This document shows, piece by piece, positions 12,172-23,196 of a stretch of DNA of 64,000 bases. This DNA comes from Marchantia polymorpha subsp. ruderalis (lineage: Eukaryota; Streptophyta; Marchantiopsida; Marchantiales; Marchantiaceae). Position numbers and translations under genes: made by a program. Under the pieces are notes generated by a model, which had not been told where the DNA came from, made no database searches, and worked only from the letters and a program-made list of their open reading frames with translations. The number at the start of each line of letters is the position of its first letter. Position 1 is the first letter of the stretch. The stretch spans positions 25,184,501-25,248,500 of the forward strand of contig AP031351.1 in NCBI GenBank assembly GCA_037833965.1, in the 5' to 3' direction.

Positions 12172-14900
12172 TGATCACCTCCACCTCCAACATACTTTTG
12201 GCAGATGTTGGTTTCTTCCATAAATGGTACTGCGAAGTCCAAATTCATAAGATAGCAGTGTAGAGATCTTTAGAATGTTTGGCCACATTGGGGGTATGTG
12301 TTTCCTTTCATAGACAAGATAGCAACTACATTGGTTGCAGCTTATAGAAGTATACCCTCCGATTTATATGAAGTCTCTACTTTGAATGAGTTCCTTCAGC
12401 CATGATCCCTCGTTGGGATGTGCATCGAACATTTGCCTCACTTTCATTTTTAGTACATGTTGATGAGCTGCCTCTCGCTTGCCCCATCAGTTGGTGAGAG
12501 ATTATTTCAAAAGTTCTTGTCCCTAGTAGTGTGAAGTGCTTGTAACAAACTTGGTATCTACAAGTCTGAAATCTGCGAAGTAAATCGTCACGACACAGTA
12601 TATCTTTTCTGAACGTTAGATCTGATTTCCTTTTTGTCGAAGGACTCAGGACGATTGAGAGAACTACTAGGGTTAGACACCGTCAGACACTTCAGCCAGG
12701 TAACTTTCTTTTGAATACAATTTAATCGGTGTTTGGTGAGACTCAACTACAGCTCCATTGTAGGTTAGAAGTTCGGTGCAGCGATAGCATGTGCATGCAG
12801 ACGCCAGTGACAGGAGTGATTAGGTTTCTTAGCAGCTTTCATTATGGGGTTAATGTTGCCACGGTTCATCTCCACATATCACATAGTTTCTCATGAATCT
12901 CTGCTACAATATTGTTTGCGGAATTCGCCACTAGCAAAACTTACATCCATCTGAATATGCTGATGAATATGTCGATCACAATGTCAAGCGTTGGTAACAT
13001 ATTACATGTGCCACATCCACTAACAGCTAAGAAGTTGCGTGGTTACGGGAGAACTCTGCATGAATCCATGATGCCAAAAAAAAATTACACTTACCTAGGG
13101 ATAACGAGTAAACTACTGCCTAAGGAATATGATACACATAGGCATTAACTCGGTCGAATAGATATAGAAGAAATTTCAACTTCAAACAAGTTTATAATTT
13201 AACGATGTCACAATTGAAGTCTGCAACGTTTTAACATCTCTTGAACTCTGATTACTATGGTACATGGCATAATACATGTCTGATAGGAACTGATTCTATT
13301 CTTGGAATATCGTTTCCATCTCCTCCCTGAAATCTGTAGCAGTTATGTGGCAATGAATTGCAAGGAATGATAAGAAAGCAGTGGGAGCGTAATGTGACCT
13401 GGTACACTGATGTCCTCCTCTATTCCAAAGCAGTACAAGAGACTGTCAGATACAAAACCAATGAAATGTTACGATGCATTTGCATCAGTAGTCTCATTTT
13501 ACTAAAATAAATAATGAACGTCAGTTAAAGAGCATAACAATAATTTCCTCTCTTTGCAAGTTGTCGTCAGTAGCTGTTTAGGTTGTGCAAGTTGTCATCA
13601 TTAGCTGTTTACGTTGTGCACATGTGAGATGAGCAAGTTAGAGCCGGCAGTGCTCTTTACTTTCCCCACTCATTCATGGCAATGCATTAGAGTTGCAATT
13701 AAGGCAGATATGTCTCGAATCATACATACGACCCAACAGGTAGCCAATTAATTTTACTATAGAGTGAAACCCCTTTAGATGAGATTGGAAGAAAGAACAT
13801 ACTGTATGGTAGAATGTAGGCTCGGTATAAAAATGACATTTTTGTATCGCATAGTATATATGGTGAACAGACAACTTAATTCTCATATAATAAATATAAT
13901 GAATATGTACTTGAGAGCGGTAACTAACGGAAGATGTTCTTTAAATTTACTTGTATTATTGCATAATATTATATACACCATGATTCCAGAAATGAAAATG
14001 ATGCATGTTGTATTATGTACATATGTCTAACTAAAATTCTTGGCTGTTTTACAAATTATGATAGAGTTTGAAGGTCATACATGATTTAAAAGATATATGT
14101 AGCTTTAGTATAATATAAAAAGATGAAAACTCTAAGATGAAAATGAAAACGAACATAGATATGATATCAATCTTAAAATAATGTGATGTGAAAAAAAATA
14201 CCTGAAGATACGATGAATATGAATATGTATTATTATCTGAACCCAAATGTTTGCTTTGTCAAATGTTATGCCTCATGTTGATGTTAAGCTGTTAGGACTT
14301 TTTCTTGAAGAGGTTTGCACAAGGATTATTTTTTCTTCTTGGACCATAGTCAAATGGTTGATGCTAAAAATCGAATTGTTGCCACAAAGTTTGAGAAATA
14401 CTTATTAGTCAATGCCAAATTTAATCGTTCAGTAATTATCAGAGTTGGTAGGAAACAGGCACATCTTACCTGACGGCAATACAGTTGCATTGACAGGCAT
14501 TCCTAACTGAAAAAAACCGGCAATTATAGCTCGGTTAGGTTTTTTTATTGTTTGGATTTGTTAATAGGAGCTAATTTATTAGGAAAAGATTTACATAGTT
14601 ATGGATGGTTAAATTAACATTAAATATAGATATTGAAGTATATAGAAATATATTTGATTTCAAATCGTGCATTTATAGATGAGTTATTTAATAATCAAAA
14701 AATCTCAAAAAACTTGGGCGGGGAGGGGATCAGAATTATCGATAGGGGATATCGATAGGGCTGGCTCTGAGCCATTCTTTTGCCCAGAAACAACAAACAA
14801 ATGATCATCCGAAACAGTTACGGAGGTGGGCGGAGCGGCATCGAGTGGCATATAAGTCAGGAAGCACGTGATTCTGAAGGCTGTGGAAAAAGGTTGTGGA
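12172..14900. other. intergenic, no recognised gene
   Basis: The first few hundred bases are probably the 3' untranslated region of LIP1P. Beyond that, only short, composition-driven frames occur on either strand, and AT content rises towards 14.7 kb. I see no tRNA, repeat array or mobile-element signature. Confidence 0.5.
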
Positions 14901-15720
14901 ACTCGACCTAAGGAACTGCAAATCATTGCGGCATACGACGGCGGCGGCAGGCGAAACGGGCCAAAAGTCGTCCGTCCGGGCCACGTGTGATCATTCCTTC
15001 TGATTGGCGCATGTGCCTGAGCAGAAAATATTCAACGCTCAGTTCACTACCTGAAATGTACCGAATGCGCGATGGAAGAAGTTGGAAGTCAAGGAGCAAA
15101 AAACTGTGGAGGATGGTAGGTTTTCGAGCTGGCGTAATCATGACCGAAGATGCAATCGAGAGCGATGCAGACAAGGAGTGATGAAGAGTAGGCACGGTTT
15201 CGGATTGAGGACGATGGATGGATGGCGCGAGGAAAGACTGCTGTACTGTACCTTGTCTCTCGGGACCGTCCTGTACTGCAAACGCCACATGGTGGAGGAG
15301 GAGGAGGAGGAGGAAAATCGGACTCGGGCAGATGTGTACTGTGTGATTCATGCAGTCGGCCGATTGTGACGTCATGAGATAAAATTGATAATGAGTACGA
15401 TGATAGCGGTGACGGCGGCGACGAGAATGATCAGCGAGTGCCACATGAGGAAGATGACGGGTAGTATGAGGAGTCTGTTACTATGACAACTTGCGTCGCA
15501 GGCCACATGCGAATTCTTCCCGTTCGAGTTGGGCGAGGAATTGCTTTCGTCCCCGAAGCCCGGTCGATTGCCAAATGGTTCGACTTCGACTCGACGATGT
15601 CCACGATGACTGAGTATGCGTTACAGTCTTGTCCAGGAATGATATTGCTCAGAAAGAAATTTCTGCTCGCCCTCACTTGGGTCGACAGCTTCACTTGACG
15701 GAGTGGTGACTGAGTGAGTG
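14900..15720. promoter_or_regulatory. CpG-rich island, possible RDR1 promoter/leader
   Basis: Base composition jumps to GC-rich and CpG-rich between AT-rich neighbours, as it does before the other genes in this window. It lies 0.8-1.6 kb before the RDR1 start codon, so it may be that gene's promoter with a spliced leader. Alternatively it could serve an unrecognised minus-strand transcript. Long open frames exist on both strands here, but none encodes anything recognisable. A run of GGA triplets is at 15294-15314. Confidence 0.35.
15294..15314. repeat. (GGA)7 microsatellite
   Basis: Uninterrupted GGA triplets inside the CpG-rich island upstream of RDR1. Confidence 0.85.
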
Positions 15721-16524
15721 AAGTAGAAATTTCTCGTGACCGGTTTCGTCATTATTCTGTAGGTGGTCATTCAGTGCTGTGGGGGAGAAGGGGAGGCCTT
15801 CAGTGGCCCCACTCGGCCAGTGAGAACGGATTGATGACTAACTTCATTCGAGAATTTCGCAACTTCGGATGATTCGAAGCACCTGTGTAGAAGTAGAAAG
15901 AGGAAGCGTTTTGAGTGGGCGGAAGAATTATGAGAGAAATTCTTTGGCTCTTTTTTGGAGAGAGCAGGTAGAGACGGTGGATCAAGGATAGGATTGGAGG
16001 GGAGTATTTATAAATCCAATCGGAATTCGACACGACAGTGAAGACCGATAATTGTTGGGTTAATTGTGAAGCCATTCATGGCTGGCTGCGCTTGTCGTGC
16101 AGGTGACGCTCCTTGTAACCACTAACAATTTCTGACACTGTTAGAATTGGGAGTAGTATTCATTTTTTGCACATTCGACTGACACCGCAGGCCGAATATT
16201 TGCAGTCTAATTTTCTGGCAGAAAGTCGAACTGATTTTGACAGATGAGATTTCTCATTTGCAGTGAAGGAAGACTGAACGAGACCTGGAATTTTGGTGGT
16301 TACCTCAGAAGAGGTTGAAATGATTTTTGATTTGCACTCTGTCGTCGAAGAACTTGGATGGCTCCTCCGAATACAGGTAACGTACATATATTACTATTCG
16401 GCAGTTTCGACGTGCATTCACTGGGTTCATGAGATGACATCCGCACAATGCATGACAATACTTCCAGTGATTGGAAAAGTCAAGGCTGAAAGAACCTGGC
16501 TAACCTGATTTCTATACCTGTGAC

Positions 16525-19500
16525 ATGGCAGCTCGTGTTTTCAATATACCTCACGTTGTGGAGGAGGGTGAACTCCTCCAATTTTTGGAAGATGCGTTGG
16601 GGGAGAACACGATCAAGTCATGTAAAATCTTGCGGCATCAAGATTCGGGAAGATCGAAAGGGAAGGGATTCGTGCAGTTTAGAGACGGAAGAGTGATGGC
16701 AACAGCCCTTGAGATTTCCAACGAGGGGAAACTTTCAATATACAACCAAGATCTAAAGCTCTTAGTTCCTGACGACATACTTGTACAGCAAATGCCGCCC
16801 ACTTACTTTAACTTGGAGCATTGCAAACTATATGTGGGATGTCTGACATCCAGTGGTACGATGTTATCTTTTTGGAGGTACGTTGGTAGTTTGAAGGTGG
16901 AAATTAACTCTGAAGAGGAGACTTTATCAATGCAATTGGGATTCACGGCAAAGGACTATAAGCTGGAATTCCCCTATAGTGAGATCTGGCAGTTGACGGC
17001 CGCACGTCTTAATGGAAGAAGCCAAGGATTTTTGGTACAGGTACGACTCCTTAAAGTGCCATCCTGACAGACTGGTCATCAACAACGCAGGGCTGCTCGA
17101 TTTTGTTTTGTGCTTTTTGAAGAGCTCTTATGTATGACCTTCACCCGCGTGTTGGAGTGCCGCTCTTCTTCTTCTTGTATTAAATTGCTTTTGGAGGCTT
17201 GTTCAAGTTTTCGCTCTCTGTTCGGAATTCCCATCTTTTTACCTGTTTGAGTAAACGTCCTACAGTGTAGATGCAGCAATTATGTTACATAAGTTCTCCG
17301 TGAAGGCTGAGATGCTTTTTCCATTATTGGGGTGTAGGGTTAATATGAAATATATGAAGGAAGAAGAGGACGTGGAAATGCTTCTATGAACTGACGCTGA
17401 CAGATTCAACGTAGAGGAACTGGTACTATCTTTCGTGAATGAGACATTGTGAGCACGATCTGCTTTCATTTCAGCTGTCACTAGTAGGTATGAAGATGAG
17501 ATCTGAGATGATGTTTGATCTCTGACATCTCAAGCTCCTAATCAATCCATTCAGGAACTAGGATACAAGTAATATTTCGAGATATGGCAATGTGCAGGTA
17601 AGGGAGAGCCCGCCGTCTTTGTACTGTCGGCCGTTTGATCCTTCTGAGACAAATGATAAGTACGTGGATGTTTTCATCAATGGCTGCCTGTCGAGCAAAC
17701 TCTGGCAGTCTGAGAGGGAAAGTTGGGGTAAAGTGTGGGTTCGCACCACGGACTTCACTGTGTCAAATGCAATCGGCCAATCTTCATCCTACGTAGTCGA
17801 ACTCGATAATTCTGATTTGCCCCAAGATATTTCATCAGTCCTTTACCTGACGGGAATCTTCAGCCCAGTTCCTAGAATGTTTAGTATAGAGAAAGGAGTT
17901 CCATACGCTGCGTCTCAGGTGGTGGTGCCCATGGTCAACCCTGAAAACTTCAGGGTTCCTTTTGATGTCCTATATAAGGTAAATAATTTGATTCAGTTCA
18001 ACAAACTGTGTGGGCCAACTCTGGATGAGCGGTTTTTTAAGCTGATAAGTACAGGTAATCAGTCTGCTGTGAAGTTGGCATTACAAGCTATGTCTACCCT
18101 CAACGAGGTTTGCTACGATCCAGTAAGGCTTCTGAAAGCAAAAGTGGACGAGATCAAGAAAGTGGCACCACCTGCAAACAAGCTCGAGAAGGGGAAGGCA
18201 TGGATACATCGCCTTCTTGTGACTCCCACCAAAGTCTACTGCCTGGGACCGGAGGTGGAACAATCAAATCGTATCATTAGGCAACATCAAGATTATACTA
18301 GTCATTTCCTGCGAGTCAATTTTGTTGATGAGAACTGCAGTCCTCTCACAAGCACCGTACTCACATCAGATATGCACAGTGGTCATTCCGATGTATACAG
18401 GAGGGTCAAAGAAGTACTAAAAGAGGGCATCTTCATAGGAAGCAGAAAATATGAATTTTTGGCATTTTCCGCTAGTCAGCTGCGAGACAGCCAGATATGG
18501 ATGTTCGCTGAGAAGCTTGCATCGACAGGAACTGAAAAGCCTGCTGTTACTGCAGATTCTATAAGAACTCAGATGGGAGATTTTTCTCAGATTCGCAACG
18601 TAGCCAAATGTGCAGCACGTATGGGTCAGTGCTTCTCTTCTTCCATTGAGACGAGGAAAGTGCTTCCGCTTCAGGTGAAGAAAATTAAGGACATAACTAT
18701 CAAGACGGACGGCGTTACTTATTGCTTCTCAGATGGTATCGGGAAAATATCGCAAGATTTTGCCCGCAGTATAGCGGGTGCCTGTTGTCCGTCTGGAAGA
18801 GTCCCCTCGGCTTTCCAAATCCGTTATGGAGGTTACAAAGGAGTGGTTGCGGTCGATCCTCGTGCCTCATCTTCGTTCAAGTTGTATCTTAGACCTAGTA
18901 TGCACAAATTTGACTCTCCCCACATGAGTCTAGAGGTTCTTGACTGGACCCGTGTCTTGCCCTGCTTTCTGAACCGTCAGGTCATATGCCTGTTGTCGAC
19001 TTTGGGAGTGAAAGACCTATCGTTCATACATCTGCAGAGTCAGATGATTTCAGAATTGGAGAAGGTGGTGGAAGAGGAGGGTGGCCATGTGGCCAGGAGA
19101 GTCCTTGGCTGTAGAGAAAATAGAGCCGGTTCGATCGCTCTACAAATGCTTGAAAACGGATACACAGCGAAGACTGAGCCTCTGTTGAAGCGACTGCTGT
19201 GTGTGTTCAGAGAAGCCGAACTGCAGGAATTGAAGACCAAAGCAAAGATATTTGTGCCCAAGGGAAGGTGTCTGATGGGCTGTCTTGATGAAACCAAGAC
19301 TCTCAAGTATGGGGAAGTTTTTGTCCAGATATCTGCAGCCTCGAAAGTTGGCGATATGGGGCATCATGCCCAAGGGCTTCACGAGGACACCTGTATTGTG
19401 ACTTCGAAGGTTTTTGTCGCCAAAAATCCTTGTTTACATCCAGGAGATGTGAGGGTGCTGCAAGCAGTCGATGTTGCGAATCTACATCACATGGTGAACT

Positions 19501-21197
19501 GTGTTGTGTTCCCTCAGCTCGGTCCAAAGTAAGAACTAAATCTTGAGGTACTTTGACGGCATGTGATGTTGTAGAAAGCGTCATCAGGTGTGTATGTAAC
19601 ATCTTTCCTGTACACTCAGTAGAGTACATCGTGCTTTGAGTTTGACAAACACAGGTAGCGACATTGTGGAGTTGGCAACTTCTCTACATTGCTGCACCTC
19701 TCAACCATCCCTTATTGACTGTTATGATTGTAGATCGCGATCATATTCTAGATTTTCTTACCAATGAGGTTGTTGTGGATGTGTGACGTACACAAAGACC
19801 TCATCCGCATGAGTGCTCTGGAAGCGATCTGGATGGTGATATTTACATGGTGAGCTGGGATGCGAGTTTGATTCCGCCAACTGTAGAAGTCCCCATGGAC
19901 TATTCACCACCTGCAGCAACCAGTCTCGATCACCCTGTCACAATTGAGGTACCCTTCAGCTCTGTAATCTCTATCTGATAAATGCTCACCGCTGGCCATC
20001 CAGTCAATGTGCTGTACATGGATTGACACGCCATGAGGAATATATGAGTTGTACCACTGAGAGAGTTTGGTCCTGGTGGGATTCAGATTTCTTCAGTATA
20101 GTTATCATGGGCTACTTGATTCTAACAATGATAATTGATTACTGAATGTCCGTTCACTTATCAAGAAACTCGATTGTTCCAAGTAAAATGAAATGCTTGG
20201 ATTTGAGGACTCTCTGACACTTATTGTCTCGATTCTGGTATAAATTTTTCACGTTGTTTAGTAAAAAGTACCAGGACTTATCAACAATGTGCAGGAGATA
20301 CAGGATTTTTTCTTGAATTATATGACGAATGATAACTTGGGTATCATCGCAAATGCTCATGTTGTCCATGCTGACAAGGAGATCGATAAGGCTCGCAGTG
20401 AAAAGTGCTACGAGCTCGCTCATCTTGCCTCCCTAGCGGTCGACTACCCTAAGACAGGAGTACCGGCCCGTATACCGATGGGACTTCGGCCCAGGGAGTA
20501 TCCAGATTTTATGGAGAAGGAACATAAGGTAACATATATATCCAGCGGCATATTAGGGAAGCTGTATCGATATATAAAGGATTATCCTTCGATCCCCGAA
20601 TGCTCGAAAGGCTTCGTCTCTCGTGATGATTGTATTAAGTTCTTTGACAAGGATCTGAAGATCTCAGGATACGAAAAACACATCGAGAGTGCCTTATTGC
20701 ATAAAAATATTTATGACATGAAGCTGATACAGCTGATGAACCATTACGGTATACGGGATGAAGCGGAGATCATGGGTGGTCATGTGATATCTTTATCGAG
20801 AATTTTTGCGAGAAAGCAGATGGACGTTCTCCCCAAGGTTCGTATGGCCTTCGAAGTTTTGAAGCACGAGGCAAGGTCTTGGTTTTATGCGCGACGTTTG
20901 GAAAAGTCGGAAGCTGATGCAAAGGCCTCAGCTTGGTATTACGTTACCTACCACGAAGACCACTACGGCTATGATGAAAAGTTTTCCAAAGTTACTAAAA
21001 CTAAAATCCATTTATTGAGTTTTCCTTGGGTAGTTGCGGACTTGCTTTTCGCTTTGAAGCAAAAAACAAAGAAACTAGACGACGGCATCTTTAGAACAGT
21101 AGAAAAGCATAGGAAGACCCCGATACCACCTGTATCTGGTTTTGAAAAAGTTTCATCCGCACAGGCTGGCCTTCCCAGTAAACGACAGAAACGGTGA
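16525..21197 (+). CDS. RDR1: RNA-dependent RNA polymerase, RDR1 type, four exons
   Basis: Cellular RNA-directed RNA polymerase that copies single-stranded RNA into double-stranded RNA for Dicer-like enzymes, used in silencing and antiviral defence. Exons are 16525-17040, 17598-19528, 19798-19948 and 20295-21197; junction phases agree and give 1166 aa, close to the roughly 1100 of Arabidopsis RDR1. The N-terminal 90 residues look like the RRM-like domain of RDR1/RDR2. The core motifs include MGDFSQIRNVAKCAARMGQ, FSDGIGKIS, FQIRYGGYKGVVAVDP, CLDETKTLKYGEVFVQ and KNPCLHPGDVRVLQAV. The catalytic aspartate motif DLDGD (about 826-830, bases 19826-19840) sits in the short third exon; DLDGD rather than DFDGD places it in the RDR-alpha class. 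The end shows ASAWYYVTYHEDHYGYDEKF and LLSFPWVVADLL, as in RDR1. All conserved parts are intact, so it should be functional. Confidence 0.93.
19798..19948 (+). other. RDR1 exon 3 carrying the DLDGD active site
   Basis: This 151-bp exon is bounded by acceptor CACAAAG|A and donor GAG|GTACCC. It supplies HPHECSGSDLDGDIYMVSWD followed by LIPP, the most conserved block of eukaryotic RNA-dependent RNA polymerases. It joins GPK at 19528 to EIQDFF at 20295 without a gap against the family. An annotation that lists only the long open frames would miss it and wrongly call the enzyme dead. Confidence 0.93.
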
Positions 21198-23140
21198 TAG
21201 GTAGCAACGACGGATTAGAGATTTTTTAGCGATGTAAGGCTTTGACACTTCAGCTGTTAGTGATGGAAATGAATCCAAATGATCTATTTTGTACTCATCT
21301 GAATGCAACAGGTGCGCTCCTATCATGGGGCGGAAGATGGTGTGTGCTATTCTGGATGCGGCCAGTTCTTCGTTAGTATTTAGCTCGGGTGGCATCCATT
21401 TTTCTCGTTTCAATCATGTCAACCCTTCCCAAGCTGCAGTAGTTCTTACACGATTGTTTGTATGTATTGTGTGTGAGCTAGTGAAGTGCGTCGTGGTTGA
21501 CCCTTGGAAGGTTCAAATCTGCGGCATAACTACCACCATGGAAATGTCTTGGTTCGGACGTTATCCCGGAGTTCACTCCGCTACGTCTCTCTTTCACGAA
21601 ATTAGATAGAGACGACTGTTTTGAAATAGAATAGCGTACTGGAACTATTGTGATCCGGACGTCTCTGTTTGGCTTTTTCGCTGCCAAATTACTCTCCACG
21701 ATCTTCACCGTAACATTTCAATAACTTTCCTCGGTAGCTTCGATATCACCGATCTCGAAATTGTGATATTAAAGTTGTGAGTTAATATCACACCTTTTCC
21801 TGATGGATCTCAAATTGAGGAGTGTTGCCGAGAACCCTTCATTCGATTTTCGTTCCATCTGTTGGAATTACTGTTAGCATCTTCGATCTTGACAAACCAC
21901 TCACGAATCGGGTACTGCTTAAAGCTTACAGCTCTGGCGCGATTACATCCTTTACATTCCATACCACCTTCTGGCTGTCTTAAATTTCAGCGACCTTTCT
22001 ATTCAATCAAGTAAGACACATCAGTCACCTTGGTAGAAGCGACCCTTTGGTCGGCGAAGAGAAGAAGGCAGGAGTGGGGGAGAGTAATTACTCATTTCAG
22101 CATGTAGCTTTTCGGAGTGAGGTTGAGATACACAAGTATTAGTGCGCAGTCCGAGAATTGAGTAACAAGGAAGTAATAGAAATCTCTATCCAGCTTCGTT
22201 TGGCAGGAATCTTTCTCATATAATTCCAGGGTCTTCATACATGCACGTACAGCAGTCTCAGATAACTGTAATTGGCACCGTGTGTCACCGTAGAGCCAAA
22301 GTCCGCTGTTGCTCTCGTATTTATTGCTGAACATAGACATAAGATGTTCATTCACATTATCAAGTACTTTTTCTCAATTCATAAATAAATCTTATAGTAT
22401 GATGCTAAGGATGTTCCCAGAGAAAGTATGATAGCATTTTGAATATTACAGTTATTTGTGAATTTATAATACCCATGTTCAAATTGATCATGGATATGTA
22501 TAAAAAGGAAAGAAGTATATTAGGAGTGGTGTTTATAGTTTACACAGCAATTTGTCATATGAGTGAAGTGATATCATTATTCTAGGTCATTATTAGCATT
22601 AGAAAGATTGAGACACAACCTATTCTTTTATGGTTTAAGCTGATGTTTCGTTTATTTTGTTTTGTTTTAATTTTTTTGAGCTATTGATCAAAATTTATTC
22701 TTGATATTCTTGTGAACTTATATTCTTTCATCTACTTTTAACTACTCCACATGCAAGTTTGATATAATCGGTAAAATACAAGAAGTTATTTCAAATAATA
22801 AAATCAAAAATTGGGCCATTATTTCTAAATTCATACCTAGATTTTAAAAGTCTTATTGTGATCCAACTACAAATTCATATTTCTTTTCACCATATCTTTT
22901 ATAATAATTATCTATATATACATTTCATCAAAATAAATAAAAAACATATTTATAATTAGAAAATGTTGTAAGCGTAAAACCTGAGAATCATCAATGACAA
23001 AGTTATCAAACCAATCTAACAACCAACACAAGAGAGACAAGTGTATAATGTGGTTCACACTCAAAATCTACGTCTAGGGGAAGAGCATCCTCAGATTATA
23101 CTTAACTTTCTATCTAGTAATACACAGACCATGGTATATC
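21198..23140. other. intergenic, no recognised gene
   Basis: After the RDR1 stop there is mixed-composition sequence (to about 22.1 kb) with short frames only, part of which should be the RDR1 3' untranslated region. From 22.35 kb it becomes strongly AT-rich. No gene, RNA or repeat is recognised before the 36-bp repeat and transposon at 23.15 kb. Confidence 0.5.
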
Positions 23141-23153
23141 ACTTGAGTTTTAT

Positions 23154-23189
23154 CGTCAATCTTGACTAGCTCAATCCAATAGAGTTTAC
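23154..23189. repeat. 36-bp repeat unit, left of transposon
   Basis: The unit begins CGTCAATCTTGACTAGCTCA. Two further copies lie just right of the transposon (from 25804 and 25840), exactly 36 bp apart. The transposon appears to have inserted in or beside a short tandem array of this unit. Confidence 0.65.
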
Positions 23190-23196
23190 TGTTGTA

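Noticed and set aside
14923-15444. 173-codon minus-strand frame in the CpG island
   Set aside because: Low-complexity residues from GGA and CGG triplets, no motif, and competing frames on the other strand. Treated as part of a promoter island.
19529-20294. Apparent loss of the catalytic DLDGD motif in RDR1
   Set aside because: The long open frames skip it, but translation of 19798-19948 gives HPHECSGSDLDGD in phase with both neighbours, so the enzyme is complete.
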